Source: Fundicoccus sp052116145
GTDB taxonomy: Bacteria > Bacillota > Bacilli > Lactobacillales > Aerococcaceae
Assembly (NCBI RefSeq): GCF_052116145.1
Contig: NZ_JBQKLQ010000007.1
Span: forward strand, 1-64,000
Reading direction: 5' to 3'
DNA: 64,000 nucleotides
Under the pieces are notes generated by a model. It worked only from the letters and a program-made list of their open reading frames with translations. It was not told where the DNA came from and ran no database searches. The position numbers were made by a program, and so were the translations under genes. Positions within the stretch are counted from its first letter, which is position 1. The number at the start of each line of letters is the position of its first letter. This document shows, in pieces, positions 43,592 through 53,302 of this stretch.

Positions 43592-43904
43592 GATAATGCT
43601 CCTGTCTATTGAATTTTTTAGCATAGTGATGCTTCTTTAGGCTTGTTCTTTATCGCAGATAACACCTCTCTTCTGAAAATACTGAGTGTAGTCTAATTTT
43701 TGGTATGTAGACATAGAAGCATAATTTTTTAGCATTTGCTTTTGCTTGATTCATTTTGGTAAGCCCGATATTGAAATATGATTATAAATTTCGTGGGCTC
43801 GCGAAAGTCGCCAGGATGTCTGGGCCATGTTTCACATCATGGCTCAAGTCGCGACGATGTAAGCTTACACAGATTTTTTTAATAGTCTCTTCCGCTATAA
43901 TATA
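43592..43904. other. Intergenic region with structured, T-run-ended segment
   Basis: No gene is supported. At about 43807-43856 GTCGC and GCGAC enclose a second perfect stem GGGCCATG / CATGGCTC; then TGTAAGCTTACA (43858-43869) is a palindrome followed by AGATTTTTTT. This could be a small RNA with terminator on the plus strand. Confidence 0.35.
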
Positions 43905-43946
43905 CAAAAAACTTGCTACAAAACCTCTTTGGTTTTGTAGCAAGTC
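43905..43946 (-). terminator. Terminator of the Gfo/Idh operon
   Basis: ACTTGCTACAAAACC and GGTTTTGTAGCAAGT form a 15-pair stem, followed by TTTTTTG on the minus strand. Confidence 0.93.
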
Positions 43947-43950
43947 TCGT

Positions 43951-44988
43951 TTATTTCACTTTTGCTGCTTCAAAAATATCTTCAATTAATTGCATAACAC
44001 GGCGAACTTCTGTATTCTTCACAATTGGCTCAGCATTGTCGCGAACAACATGATAAAAGTTGCGGTAGAAGTCATCGTATTCAGCTTCAGCTTCTGGAAA
44101 CTCAAGAAATTCAGTTGCCTCTTCAGATGGCGGAGCCATTGTTTTCGTTAAGCCAACGCCTGCTTGAATTGGTGTCGGTGCCGCTATATCAGTACGACCT
44201 GTCGCACGAACGATTTCTCCATTTAAGTTCCAATCGTGAATTGTCGCACTTCCTTCGACGCCTTGAATGTACCATCTTGGTAAAGTGGTAAAGTTTGTTG
44301 TTCCAACTTCAACCACAGCACGCACGTCGTTTTCAAATGTAATGTACGCTAGGAAACCGTCATCAACTTCGTCACCTAGTACATAACTCAAGTCAGCATG
44401 AACGTTTTTGACTTCACTATCAACCATCCATAATAACTGATCGAGTAAGTGAACGCCCCAGTCTAACAACATACCGCCACCGTGAGCTTCTAGATGACGC
44501 CAGTCGCCTGGAATTCCGTTGGCGCCTTGGACACGTGATTCTATTTTAAATAAATCGCCGATGGTTTTATCTTGATATAAACGGCGAATAGTTAGAAAAT
44601 CTGGATCCCAACGACGATTTTGATGAACCATAAATACGCGACCAGTCTCTTCAGCCACCGCTAGAATTTCGTCCAGCTCAGCCACATTCATTGTCACTGG
44701 TTTTTCACAAACCACATGTTTACCGGCACGTAAAGCCGCAACCGCTAAATCTTTATGAGAATCGTTAGGTGTAGCGATTAATACCGCATCCACTGATTCA
44801 TCTGCCAAGACAGCTTCATAACTTTCATAAGCCTTATGACCTAATGTCTCAGCCGCCAATTGACGGTTTGAATCAATATCGTAAGCTCCCACTACTTTTA
44901 ACAAACCTTTTTCGTGTGGAATTAAAGAGTTGGCATGGTATGCCCCCATTCCCCCATACCCCACAACGACAAAATTAATTACTGACAT
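43951..44988 (-). CDS. Gfo/Idh/MocA oxidoreductase, operon gene 4
   Basis: NAD(P)-dependent sugar or glycoside dehydrogenase of 345 residues. Rossmann motif VVGYGGMGAYHANSL (residues 7-21), VLIATPNDSHKDLAV and CEKPVT near residue 95 with the catalytic Lys; the second domain includes GGGMLLDWGVHLLDQLLW with the active-site Asp/His. It closes the four-gene operon. The substrate is unknown; family members oxidise C3 of sugars and glycosides or inositol. Confidence 0.9.
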   Translation of the reverse strand: MSVINFVVVGYGGMGAYHANSLIPHEKGLLKVVGAYDIDSNRQLAAETLGHKAYESYEAVLADESVDAVLIATPNDSHKDLAVAALRAGKHVVCEKPVTMNVAELDEILAVAEETGRVFMVHQNRRWDPDFLTIRRLYQDKTIGDLFKIESRVQGANGIPGDWRHLEAHGGGMLLDWGVHLLDQLLWMVDSEVKNVHADLSYVLGDEVDDGFLAYITFENDVRAVVEVGTTNFTTLPRWYIQGVEGSATIHDWNLNGEIVRATGRTDIAAPTPIQAGVGLTKTMAPPSEEATEFLEFPEAEAEYDDFYRNFYHVVRDNAEPIVKNTEVRRVMQLIEDIFEAAKVK

Positions 44989-45038
44989 AAAATCCCCCTA
45001 AACAGATTTATTCCTAATAGTGACTTGTAAAAAAAACG

Positions 45039-46007
45039 TTATGCCCACCACATCTCAGCAGGTTTATCGTTAATCATGATTGAACGTAAGTTAGTAATCG
45101 CACGATTTAGGCCTTCATCAATTGACATGATTGGGTCTTCGTGTTCAATACTTAACACATAATCATAACCATAAATACGTAACGCTGAAATCATATCTGA
45201 CCAGTCTTGTAAACTATGTCCACAACCTACTGAACGGAAAGTCCAAGCACGAGTCTTAACATCAGAGTAAGGTTGCATGTCAGTTAAACCATACATATTA
45301 ATATTATCTTGGTCTAAGTAAGTATCTTTAGCGTGGAAGTGATTAATTGCTCCCGCTTCACCTAAAATCTTGATGGCAGCAACAGGATCAATGCCTTGCC
45401 ACCATAAGTGAGAAGGGTCAAAGTTACAACCAATCGCCTCTCCAGCACCGTCACGTAATTTCAACATTGTATAAGGTGTGTGAGCTAGAAAGCCTCCGTG
45501 TAATTCGATGCCAATCTTAACACCCGCAGCTGTTGCGTCCGTGTTAATACTTTTCCAGTAAGGTATTAATTTCTTATCCCACTGATAGTTATAGTTATCA
45601 TCGTACTCTGTTGGCCAAGGTAACACAGGCCAGTTCACTTGTGTATCAGTAGCGTTACCGCCAGATACACCCGAGAAGCCGTTAACTACTGGTACATTCA
45701 TTAATGACGCTAATTTAATTGTTTTGCGTAATAATTCATCCGCTTCTGTTGCGACTGATTGAATCGGTGAAATGGGATTGTTGTGTGCACTTAAAGCTGA
45801 AATTTCTAAACCTTTGTCTGCTAATTTCGCTAAATATTCACCACGTGCATCGCTACTTGCTAATAATTTATCAATATCCAAGTGAGCGTTACCTGGTGAA
45901 CCACCTGTTCCAATTTCAACCGTTTGTAGTCCCTTGCATGCAACAACGTCAATCATCTCTTCAAAACTTAAGTTATTGAATAATGGTGTAAATACGCCTA
46001 GTTTCAT
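45039..46007 (-). CDS. Sugar phosphate isomerase/epimerase-like TIM barrel, operon gene 3
   Basis: 322 residues. The metal site typical of the xylose-isomerase-like fold is visible as GIELHGGF near residue 165, CNFDPSHLWWQG near 193, HFHAKDTYLD near 222 and LSIEHEDP near 284. In keto-glycoside pathways such barrels act on 3-keto-glycosides by isomerisation or elimination. It lies between ThuA and the second Gfo/Idh enzyme, behind AGAGGGA. Confidence 0.88.
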   Translation of the reverse strand: MKLGVFTPLFNNLSFEEMIDVVACKGLQTVEIGTGGSPGNAHLDIDKLLASSDARGEYLAKLADKGLEISALSAHNNPISPIQSVATEADELLRKTIKLASLMNVPVVNGFSGVSGGNATDTQVNWPVLPWPTEYDDNYNYQWDKKLIPYWKSINTDATAAGVKIGIELHGGFLAHTPYTMLKLRDGAGEAIGCNFDPSHLWWQGIDPVAAIKILGEAGAINHFHAKDTYLDQDNINMYGLTDMQPYSDVKTRAWTFRSVGCGHSLQDWSDMISALRIYGYDYVLSIEHEDPIMSIDEGLNRAITNLRSIMINDKPAEMWWA

Positions 46008-46038
46008 TCAAATCCCTCTTTCTAATAATAGTTTCGTG

Positions 46039-46749
46039 CTATTTCTCCAAACTTTCAAAATGACCATAACGCGGATAATGGTTTTCTGTTGGAGAACTCC
46101 AGTTAATTGCATTCTTAATCACGCGTTGGACATCTTTGTTATAGTAACTTGGATAAGTTTCATGACCTGGTTGGAAGTAGAAAATCTTTCCATTTCCACG
46201 ACGATAAGTCATTCCACTACGGAAGACTTCCCCACCTGGGAACCAGCTAACAAAAATCAATTCGTCTGGAGCTGGCACATCAAAGTGCTCACCATACATT
46301 TCTTCTTGCTCCAATTCAAAGTATTCGTTTACACCTTCCGCTATAGGATGGCTTGGGTTAACATTCCAGACACGTGTGTGTCGGCCGTCTTCACGCCATT
46401 TTAAGTCACAAGATGTTCCCATCAATTTTTTGAATATTTTAGAAAAATGAGCCGAATGAAGGACTACTAAGCCCATTCCTTCAAGGACACGTTTTTGTAC
46501 TCGTTCAACAATCTCATCGGATACTTCATCATGAGCCATGTGTCCCCACCAAATCAAGACATCTGTTTCGTTTAATACATCATCTGTTAAGCCATGTTCA
46601 GCTTCGTCTAAAGTAGCTGTTTTCACTTGAAAGTGATCTTCTTTTAGGAAGGCTGCAATTTGACCGTGAATCCCCTCTGGATATGTTTCTTGTACGACTT
46701 TATCCGTCTTTTCATGACGGTATTCGTTCCATACTGTTACTTGAATCAT
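46039..46749 (-). CDS. ThuA-domain protein, operon gene 2
   Basis: Glutamine-amidotransferase-like fold of 236 residues, ThuA family: VTVWNEYRHEKTD at the start, VLIWWGHMAHDEV near residue 62, VLHSAHFSKIF near residue 94 and FYFQPGHETYPSYY near residue 204. ThuA acts in trehalose/disaccharide use in rhizobia together with the ThuB Gfo/Idh dehydrogenase. Here Gfo/Idh genes lie on both sides in the same operon. Confidence 0.9.
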   Translation of the reverse strand: MIQVTVWNEYRHEKTDKVVQETYPEGIHGQIAAFLKEDHFQVKTATLDEAEHGLTDDVLNETDVLIWWGHMAHDEVSDEIVERVQKRVLEGMGLVVLHSAHFSKIFKKLMGTSCDLKWREDGRHTRVWNVNPSHPIAEGVNEYFELEQEEMYGEHFDVPAPDELIFVSWFPGGEVFRSGMTYRRGNGKIFYFQPGHETYPSYYNKDVQRVIKNAINWSSPTENHYPRYGHFESLEK

Positions 46750-46774
46750 TACTTTCTCCTTTCAAGCACATTTA

Positions 46775-47851
46775 CTATGCTAAATGAACTGGTGCTCCTG
46801 TTTGAGCCGATTTATAAATCGCTTCTAAAATTTCAGTTACTACTAAAGCTTCTTCAGGTTTTACAACTGGTTCAGTGTCATTAACGATTGCATCAATCCA
46901 AGATTGTGCTTCTAATAGTTCTGGGTCAGTGTCTGCCCCTTCAAAGAAGTCAACGCCTCCTGGGTTCAGTACAATTTTCTTATCAAATAAAGTCCCGTGC
47001 TCTTCACCATTAATTCTTAAGCCATCTTCCATATCGGCTCCACCTTTAGAACCCATTAAAGTAGTCTTAGCTTCTTTAACATCTAAAGTATTCAATGCCC
47101 AACTAGATTCTAAGAATATTGTTGCACCGTTTTCCATCACAACAAAGCCAAATGCCGAATCTTCGACCGTAAATTCATCTGGATTCCAAGGACCAAATGC
47201 ATTAGCAGCATTGCGATTGTCAGCTAATTTACGGTAAGTATTGCCTACTACGTATTTCGGTTTGTAGTTATTCATCATCCATAATGTTAAATCTAAGGCA
47301 TGGGTCCCGATATCGATTAAGGGTCCGCCACCTTGTGCTTCTTCATCTAAGAATACTCCCCAAGTAGGCACTGCACGACGACGAACAGCATGAGCTTTCG
47401 CAAAGTAAATCTCACCTAATTCACCATTAGATGCCACTGTATGTAAGAATTTAGAATCTTGACGGAAACGATTTTGGTAACCAATCGTCAATTTTTTTCC
47501 AGTACGTTTTGATACTTCAATCATTTCGCGTGCTTCTTCAGTTGTTTTAGCCATGGGCTTTTCACACATAACATGACTGTCTGCTTCCATAGCGGCAATC
47601 GACAATTCAGCATGTGTATCATTTGGTGTACACACGTGGACAACATCTAATTCAACTTCGGCTAACATTTCACGATAATCTACATAAACTTGTGCATCTT
47701 GAGTTCCGAACATTTCTTTGGCTTCTACTGCTCGTTCGATGATTAAATCACAAAAGGCAACAATTTCTACCCCTTCAACTTTAGCTAAAGCCGGCATATG
47801 TTTCTTTGTTCCGATGCCACCGCATCCAATTACAGCAATTCTTAATGTCAT
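46775..47851 (-). CDS. Gfo/Idh/MocA oxidoreductase, operon gene 1
   Basis: 358 residues. AVIGCGGIGTKKHMPAL (Rossmann), VDVVHVCTPND-like DVVHVCTPNDTHAEL, MCEKPMAKT with the catalytic Lys, and GGGPLIDIGTHALDLTLWMM. It is the first gene of the operon, behind AAGGAG, and only distantly similar to gene 4, so the pair may act on different substrates or in opposite directions. Confidence 0.9.
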   Translation of the reverse strand: MTLRIAVIGCGGIGTKKHMPALAKVEGVEIVAFCDLIIERAVEAKEMFGTQDAQVYVDYREMLAEVELDVVHVCTPNDTHAELSIAAMEADSHVMCEKPMAKTTEEAREMIEVSKRTGKKLTIGYQNRFRQDSKFLHTVASNGELGEIYFAKAHAVRRRAVPTWGVFLDEEAQGGGPLIDIGTHALDLTLWMMNNYKPKYVVGNTYRKLADNRNAANAFGPWNPDEFTVEDSAFGFVVMENGATIFLESSWALNTLDVKEAKTTLMGSKGGADMEDGLRINGEEHGTLFDKKIVLNPGGVDFFEGADTDPELLEAQSWIDAIVNDTEPVVKPEEALVVTEILEAIYKSAQTGAPVHLA

Positions 47852-47883
47852 TTTAATAACTCCTTGTTATCGTTTTCTTAATC

Positions 47884-47908
47884 TTATTATATCGAATACG
47901 TTTTCAAG
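47884..47908 (-). promoter_or_regulatory. Promoter with cre/LacI-like box before the Gfo/Idh operon
   Basis: On the minus strand TTGAAAACGTATTCGA directly precedes a TATAAT -10 element. The AAAACGTATTC core resembles CcpA/LacI-family operators and would occlude polymerase. Confidence 0.55.
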
Positions 47909-48730
47909 AATCTTCCTAGTTCTTTTGCAAAAGTTCCCGAATATTGCCCTCGATTCAAAAATAGGCCGTTAGATCGTTCGGCTAGTTAATGAAACCACAT
48001 CAAAAGTAACTTCAACAATAAAGTAGGTCAAAAAGGCTTCTACACCCTACTCTTAAAGAAATATCTAAACCACTCATAAAATATAACTGGTGATCAGTCG
48101 ATCCTTGCTCATGATATTCTAGGACGGAATCTTTATCATACTTATTGGGAGGAAATAAGCATTTGAAGCACAGAATCCTCCCCGTCTACAAGGTCTATCA
48201 GCTCTTGTCGTCTAAAATGTAAAAAAAATGATTGCTATAATTTATAAAAGGGCTTTATGGAGTGGTTTTCATGTGTTTAAAGCGATTCGAATGCTTATAA
48301 GGTATTTTATTCATATTGTTTAATTAAACGTGTGTAATTGAATGAAAAACGAATGCTTTTTGAAATCATTGAAAGAAATAATCAATTAATCGAAATCATC
48401 AAAGCTTTAATAATTGATAATCTAGAAAAAGAAGTATTAAGAAATGAAGAAGAAAAATATTTTATTGCACGAATAAACATGGGAAGAATTAGATCAATTG
48501 AGAAAAGAAGAACATTTTAATTCTTATCGAGAAGTGATTAAATGTTTAAAGGATGATTATAAGTAAGAGGGAAATGCTAATAATATGTCAAATATTATTG
48601 GAAATTTTGTTCCGATGAAAATTATGGATGAGTTAAAAGAACCATTACACTTTTTAAAACTAAGATCAGCGTACACCAGCAAGAACACAGAAATTCTACT
48701 AGATATTGTCAATAACATGCTCCTTAAAAA
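47909..48730. other. Region of decayed gene fragments
   Basis: No intact gene. Plus-strand fragments look like former coding sequence: about 48092-48166 (DQSILAHDILGRNLYHTYWE), 48338-48520 (a basic, helical stretch ending in a frameshift, continued out of frame by EELDQLRKEEHFNSYREVIK) and the small frame at 48585. Family not recognised. Confidence 0.45.
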
Positions 48731-48743
48731 GGTGTTGTTTTGA
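48585..48743 (+). pseudogene. Small ORF truncated by the IS element
   Basis: MSNIIGNFVPMKIMDELKEP begins behind AGAGGGA. The last few codons before the stop lie inside the left end of the IS1182-type element (from 48731), so the original C-terminus is lost. No family recognised. Confidence 0.4.
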
Positions 48744-48844
48744 CAGCGTTTTTGTCGATTTTTAATTATAATTAAGGTGTAAAAAAAGACGAACAGACCT
48801 TCTCTTCTGCTCGTCCGAATAATTCCCATGAAAGGACTTATAAA

Positions 48845-49920
48845 ATGTATAGTAATTATAACATGAAGCAATTTAAATTGGATATATCATTGGATTATAT
48901 TCCAGAAAAGCATCCTATCACTCATTTTTTTAATAGTTTAGTCGATTCGTTGGAGATTCATCATCCTTATGAATTTGGTAGACCTAGAGAATACAGTCTG
49001 GCTGCGGTTCTTAAATTATTGCTGTTTGCTTATACGCCTGGCGTCTTTACGAGTCGGAAAGTCAATGTCTTTGTTCAGGAAAACATGCCGGCACGCTGGT
49101 TAACTCAAGACGTCTTGCTGAGGCTAATAAGTATAGCTTCGTTTGGAAAATGAATACGGTTCGCTTTGATGAAAGTAACCAGGATAAAATCTTCAACTAG
49201 CGACAAGTAATTAGTATGCGCTCGCTTATTCAATTTACTCCAATCCAACAGACACACGCACGATTCAACCTTTTTTAACGACACATGAAAGGCTCATACA
49301 TTCAAAGAACTACTTAAGCATGGATGCGGGATACGGGTCTGAAGCTGATTATCGTTTCTTAGAAGATTGTTTTCCGAACATAACCGCACTGATTCCTTAT
49401 GGCACGATGTTAAAAGAACAGACAAAAAAGTGGTTAACAGATGAAAAGAAAATCATGAACTGGCAATATGATGAATCTGAAGATTATTATATCGATCCCC
49501 AAGGCGTGCGATTTAATTTTTCCGCTTACCGTCAACGAACAGATAAATATGGTATGAGCCGTGACTTTAAAGAGTACAAAGCCGAGCGCTATACGCCAGA
49601 TAATCGAGAGATTCCGGAAGCTCTGACAGAAAAGGGCTATGTGCGAAAGATTATGGCCAATCCATCTTGGGAGTATTTAAAGCCAAACAACGCACGTATT
49701 TCTCTACCCCGAATGCCAAGCCGTGTTTCAGCGCAGAAAAATAGATGTTGAAACAAGCTTTGGTTTTCTCAAGGGTTCTTTAGGGTTCACCCGCTGCCAC
49801 GTAAGAGGCAAAGAAAAAGTCAGTCAGGAGATTGGCATCGCTTTAATGGCATGTAACCTCGATAAGTTATCACTGAATGCTCAAAAGAATAAAGTAATTA
49901 AAGAAAAACAAAAGATCTAG
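48845..49920 (+). pseudogene. IS1182-family transposase, decayed
   Basis: N-terminal DUF772-type region FNSLVDSLEIHHPYEFGRPR, YSLAAVLKLLLFAYTPGVFT; then deletion and shift near 49110; ANKYSFVWKMNTVRFDE out of frame; then MDAGYGSEADYRFLEDCFP (DDE Asp), PQGVRFNFSAYRQRTDKYG and finally KIDVETSFGFLKGSLGFTR (DDE Glu) in another frame. The reading frame changes and missing middle make it inactive. Confidence 0.9.
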
Positions 49921-49966
49921 CGATTAAGAAGATGATTATCTTCTCTTCGTCAGATCTTTTGTTTTC
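49908..49966. terminator. Hairpin at the right end of the IS transposase
   Basis: AAAAGATCT and AGATCTTTT enclose a second stem AGAAGAT / ATCTTCT. Confidence 0.75.
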
Positions 49967-50025
49967 TATCTTCTTATAAAAAGGAACTTTTGACACAGCA
50001 CCAGCTGATTGCTTATCCTGTTTTG

Positions 50026-50892
50026 TTAAGATTTGAATGTTTTTTGGTATTGGAGTGGCGACTGACCGACAGCTTCTTTAAAGACATGATGAAAAGTTTT
50101 AACGCTCGAGAAACCGGCTCTTTCGGCTACCTCAACCATCGGAATTTTTTCGTTGGCTAAAATGAATTTAGCTTCGTTGATCCGGTATTCTGACAAAAAT
50201 TGGCCAAAGGTTTGACCAGTATTCTTCTTAAAGAAACGCGTGAAATAATAAGGACTGAAGCCAACAATTCTCGCAATATCTTCGATTGTAATTGATTCTT
50301 GATAGCTAGACTCGATATGCGCGAATACCTTATTCAAACGTTCTAGCGTATCCTTATATTGAATGGCCGAGAAATCCAAACTGTTTGCCTCAAGTTCTCG
50401 TTCAGGCAACTGCTGGAAAAAATCGCCAATCATCTGATGAAGTTTGCCCAAAATCAAGTAGTTGACACCAATAGGTCTTTCCTGATCAATACGGTAAAGT
50501 TCAATCAATAAATCACGCGTGCTCTCCACAAGTTCCTCTGGCCAATGACGACTATGAGGTTGTCCATTTTCAAACAACTGCATCAACGTTTTTTCCGACT
50601 CACGCAAAACCGCCTCATCAAACACCTGTAAATCAAACTGGTAAACAAGACGTTCACTGTCTGGTGATGCTAGAAAATAATGTGATTCGCCACTCGCAAA
50701 AAACATTATTTCACCTTCTGCCAAATCGACTTGATCATTGTTGACCCCAATTCGCACACTGCCATGAACAGCATAAATAAACTCAATTTCCTTATGGAAA
50801 TGTGGATAAACAACGGTTAGGCCATCATTTTGTAATGTTCTAAATTTGATTGGATGTTTAAATTCTGGAATTTCTACGTAACGACTACTCAT
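50026..50892 (-). CDS. AraC-family transcriptional regulator
   Basis: 288 residues. An N-terminal cupin domain (YPHFHKEIEFIYAVHGSV, DLAEGEIMFFASGESHYF) for ligand sensing is followed by a C-terminal AraC double helix-turn-helix: IEDIARIVGFSPYYFTRFFK and MVEVAERAGFSSVKTFHHVF. Such regulators usually control sugar genes. The nearest candidate is the Gfo/Idh-ThuA operon across the IS remnant; that link is only positional. Confidence 0.92.
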   Translation of the reverse strand: MSSRYVEIPEFKHPIKFRTLQNDGLTVVYPHFHKEIEFIYAVHGSVRIGVNNDQVDLAEGEIMFFASGESHYFLASPDSERLVYQFDLQVFDEAVLRESEKTLMQLFENGQPHSRHWPEELVESTRDLLIELYRIDQERPIGVNYLILGKLHQMIGDFFQQLPERELEANSLDFSAIQYKDTLERLNKVFAHIESSYQESITIEDIARIVGFSPYYFTRFFKKNTGQTFGQFLSEYRINEAKFILANEKIPMVEVAERAGFSSVKTFHHVFKEAVGQSPLQYQKTFKS

Positions 50893-50943
50893 ACTCTAAG
50901 ACCCCGTTCTATTCTTTTCTTCATTCAATATAGTACCATATTA

Positions 50944-53301
50944 TCAAGGTGGCTCAAGGGCTGTTTCTACTCGGTAACCCCACCAAGGATGATAAGTCAA
51001 CCGAATAGCCCCCACTTCATTGGTCGCCAAAACCACCAAATCAAAAGCTACTAAACGCTCGACCACCTCGTCATGCGGATGGCCATAGCGATTATTCACC
51101 CCCGCAGAAATCAAAGCCAAACGCGCATCAAATTGCGCCAAAGAAGCCTCTGAACTACTCGTGTCGCTCCCGTGATGTCCAACTTTAATCACATCTGCCT
51201 GTAAATTAGGATATTCTTCGATTAAACGCTGTTCGCCTGCTACTGACAAATCTCCCAGATTAACGAAACGCAAATCGCCCAACTGAAACACCGTCACCAA
51301 AGACGAATCATTAGACGCCTCCTCATGAAAATAAGTTGCACCTTTTTTCAAAGCCAGCACCGAAAAGTCACTACCGCCAATCTGAACCGCCTGGCCCAAT
51401 TCCAAAACCGCTACTTGAACACGCTCAGGTAGTGAAGCAGATACTTTCTGCCACAAATTACTTTGAAGCGTGTAGGGACTAATGACAAGATGATCGATAC
51501 CAAGCGCTTGACTCAAGCCTAATAAATTTGCCATATGATCGGCATCCGGATGAGTAATCACTACTCCTGTTAAACGGCGAACCCCCAAAGCCTTTAAAGC
51601 CGGCAACAAGTCCTTCTGGGCTGACGCTCCATCCAACATCACGCCTCCTTCACTAAACAACAAACGCCCACCCGTATCAACCAACCAAGCTGCTTGACTA
51701 AAAGCCGGCCGATACAATAAGGCATCCCCTTGTCCCACATCCAACACAACCACCGAACTCTCGATGCGACTATAAGGTAAAACACCCAACACCCATACAT
51801 AAGAAAGCCCTAACACACTATAAGCCAAAGCCCTTCTTTCTCTTAGAAAAAAAAGCCACACTGTCGCTCCAGTCATTAGTAGAAAAAACTGACTCGCACT
51901 GGGTATTCCTACAGTCACTCGCGTCCATGCTAACCAACCAGTAGGTGCGGTGAATTGCCACAGCCAATCAAAACCTATAGAGAGTGCTTCAAGTAGCGAA
52001 ACTAAACTTGACCAAGAAGCCAAACTAAATAAAACTAATGTTGTCATACACATCGCTGGCATGATCAATCGGTCAAAGATTAAACCAAAAGCAATCACTA
52101 TGACTAATTGAAACATATTCCATTCTGCATTCATGCTGATAATTAACGGCCAAGAGAATACCATGCAAGCAAAAGTTAATTCAGCCGAATACTTAAACTC
52201 ATGCGTTTGATAGCACGAGTTTGCTTGATAAAATTGAATCACACCACTCATCAAGAAACTCAACCTGAAGGCTGCCGATTGAAAAAGCATCGGATCAAAC
52301 AGCAACATAATAATTCCGACCAAGGCCAGTTGATCGAAGGAACTAAATGGCCACTCAAATTGCCGGCACAAACGCCTTCCATAAAAGGTGCCTAACGAGC
52401 GAATGACCCCGGCCGGCCATTGGACCAACCATGCATAAAAGACCAATATTACCAACAATAAAAACTCGGCGATTTCAACAATAATCCCTATGCGTAATAA
52501 TAGATACCCTAGTAAACGTCGGATGTAATTTAGATGAAAGCCACTGATTGCGAAATAATGGATAATGCCCATTGCCAGTAAGTCTTGACGGTAATCCTGA
52601 AACGCTTTTGAATTTAAATTAAACAGCAGTTTATTGTGTAAACCAACCCAAGCAAGGTCTTGATACTGACGTAAAGCCTTCGTTAATCGAGCCCTCAGAT
52701 TGGCTTGCCAGACAGAAAAATGTTTAGAAGGACTGGTTTGAATACTGTCGATTTTTGAAATTGTCAATGTCCAAGCGACCCCTTGCGTCAACAAATATTC
52801 TTGGTAGTCAAAGACGCCAAAATTCCTCGCACCTTCCGGAGGACTTAAACGACCGGTCACTTGCCAAATCGTTGCACTATCTTGAAGGGAAGACAGCTCG
52901 GCTGGAATATCAGCCGACTCTTCAAACCAATAATTAAATTGGACATCAACTGCTTGATCCACTGCCCACAATCGAGCTGTGCCCGTCAAACAATCATCGT
53001 CTAAACGTATATCCGTCGGTAAAAGTTGAAATTGATAATCTTGTTCACTTTCAGTTTTGAAAGGCAAAGCTTGCAAAGCCAACAAGTGATTCTGCCGACT
53101 TTGATAATGAACAAATAATAGTAGTGACAAAGCAAGCGTCCAGAAGAGCGTCGAACTTTTAAGACAGATGATGCGTAACAGTAAGACTATTAATATAAAG
53201 GCTAAGAATACTGAACCGGAATGCAAATACTCTAAACCTAATACGAGCCATACAAAGGTAAAGAGCCACTGGCAATACTGTCGATTAAATAATGCCCTCA
53301 T
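50944..53301 (-). CDS. comEC: DNA-uptake channel protein ComEC
   Basis: 785-residue polytopic protein forming the channel for incoming single-stranded DNA in competence. The competence domain (AMGIIHYFAISGFHLNYIRR, near residue 245) is followed by membrane segments and a C-terminal metallo-beta-lactamase-like domain: VLDVGQGDALLYRP, VVITHPDADHMANLLG and VGHHGSDTSSSEA. All motifs are intact, so the cell may be transformable. It begins one base after the comEA stop. Confidence 0.95.
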   Translation of the reverse strand: MRALFNRQYCQWLFTFVWLVLGLEYLHSGSVFLAFILIVLLLRIICLKSSTLFWTLALSLLLFVHYQSRQNHLLALQALPFKTESEQDYQFQLLPTDIRLDDDCLTGTARLWAVDQAVDVQFNYWFEESADIPAELSSLQDSATIWQVTGRLSPPEGARNFGVFDYQEYLLTQGVAWTLTISKIDSIQTSPSKHFSVWQANLRARLTKALRQYQDLAWVGLHNKLLFNLNSKAFQDYRQDLLAMGIIHYFAISGFHLNYIRRLLGYLLLRIGIIVEIAEFLLLVILVFYAWLVQWPAGVIRSLGTFYGRRLCRQFEWPFSSFDQLALVGIIMLLFDPMLFQSAAFRLSFLMSGVIQFYQANSCYQTHEFKYSAELTFACMVFSWPLIISMNAEWNMFQLVIVIAFGLIFDRLIMPAMCMTTLVLFSLASWSSLVSLLEALSIGFDWLWQFTAPTGWLAWTRVTVGIPSASQFFLLMTGATVWLFFLRERRALAYSVLGLSYVWVLGVLPYSRIESSVVVLDVGQGDALLYRPAFSQAAWLVDTGGRLLFSEGGVMLDGASAQKDLLPALKALGVRRLTGVVITHPDADHMANLLGLSQALGIDHLVISPYTLQSNLWQKVSASLPERVQVAVLELGQAVQIGGSDFSVLALKKGATYFHEEASNDSSLVTVFQLGDLRFVNLGDLSVAGEQRLIEEYPNLQADVIKVGHHGSDTSSSEASLAQFDARLALISAGVNNRYGHPHDEVVERLVAFDLVVLATNEVGAIRLTYHPWWGYRVETALEPP

Positions 53302-53302
53302 A

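Larger units (their letters stand above)
48731..50002 (+). mobile_element. IS1182-family element, internally deleted
   Basis: Imperfect terminal inverted repeats GGTGTTGTTTTGACAG (48731-48746) and GGTGCTGTGTCAAAAG (complement of 49987-50002) match at 11 of 16 positions. Between them lies a decayed IS1182-type transposase. The 1272-bp length is short for the family, so several hundred bases are missing. I see no target duplication. Confidence 0.8.

Noticed and set aside
48758..48800. Purposeful outward promoter in the IS left end
   Set aside because: TTGACA is present but the best -10 (TAATTA) is weak, and the box also forms the terminal repeat.
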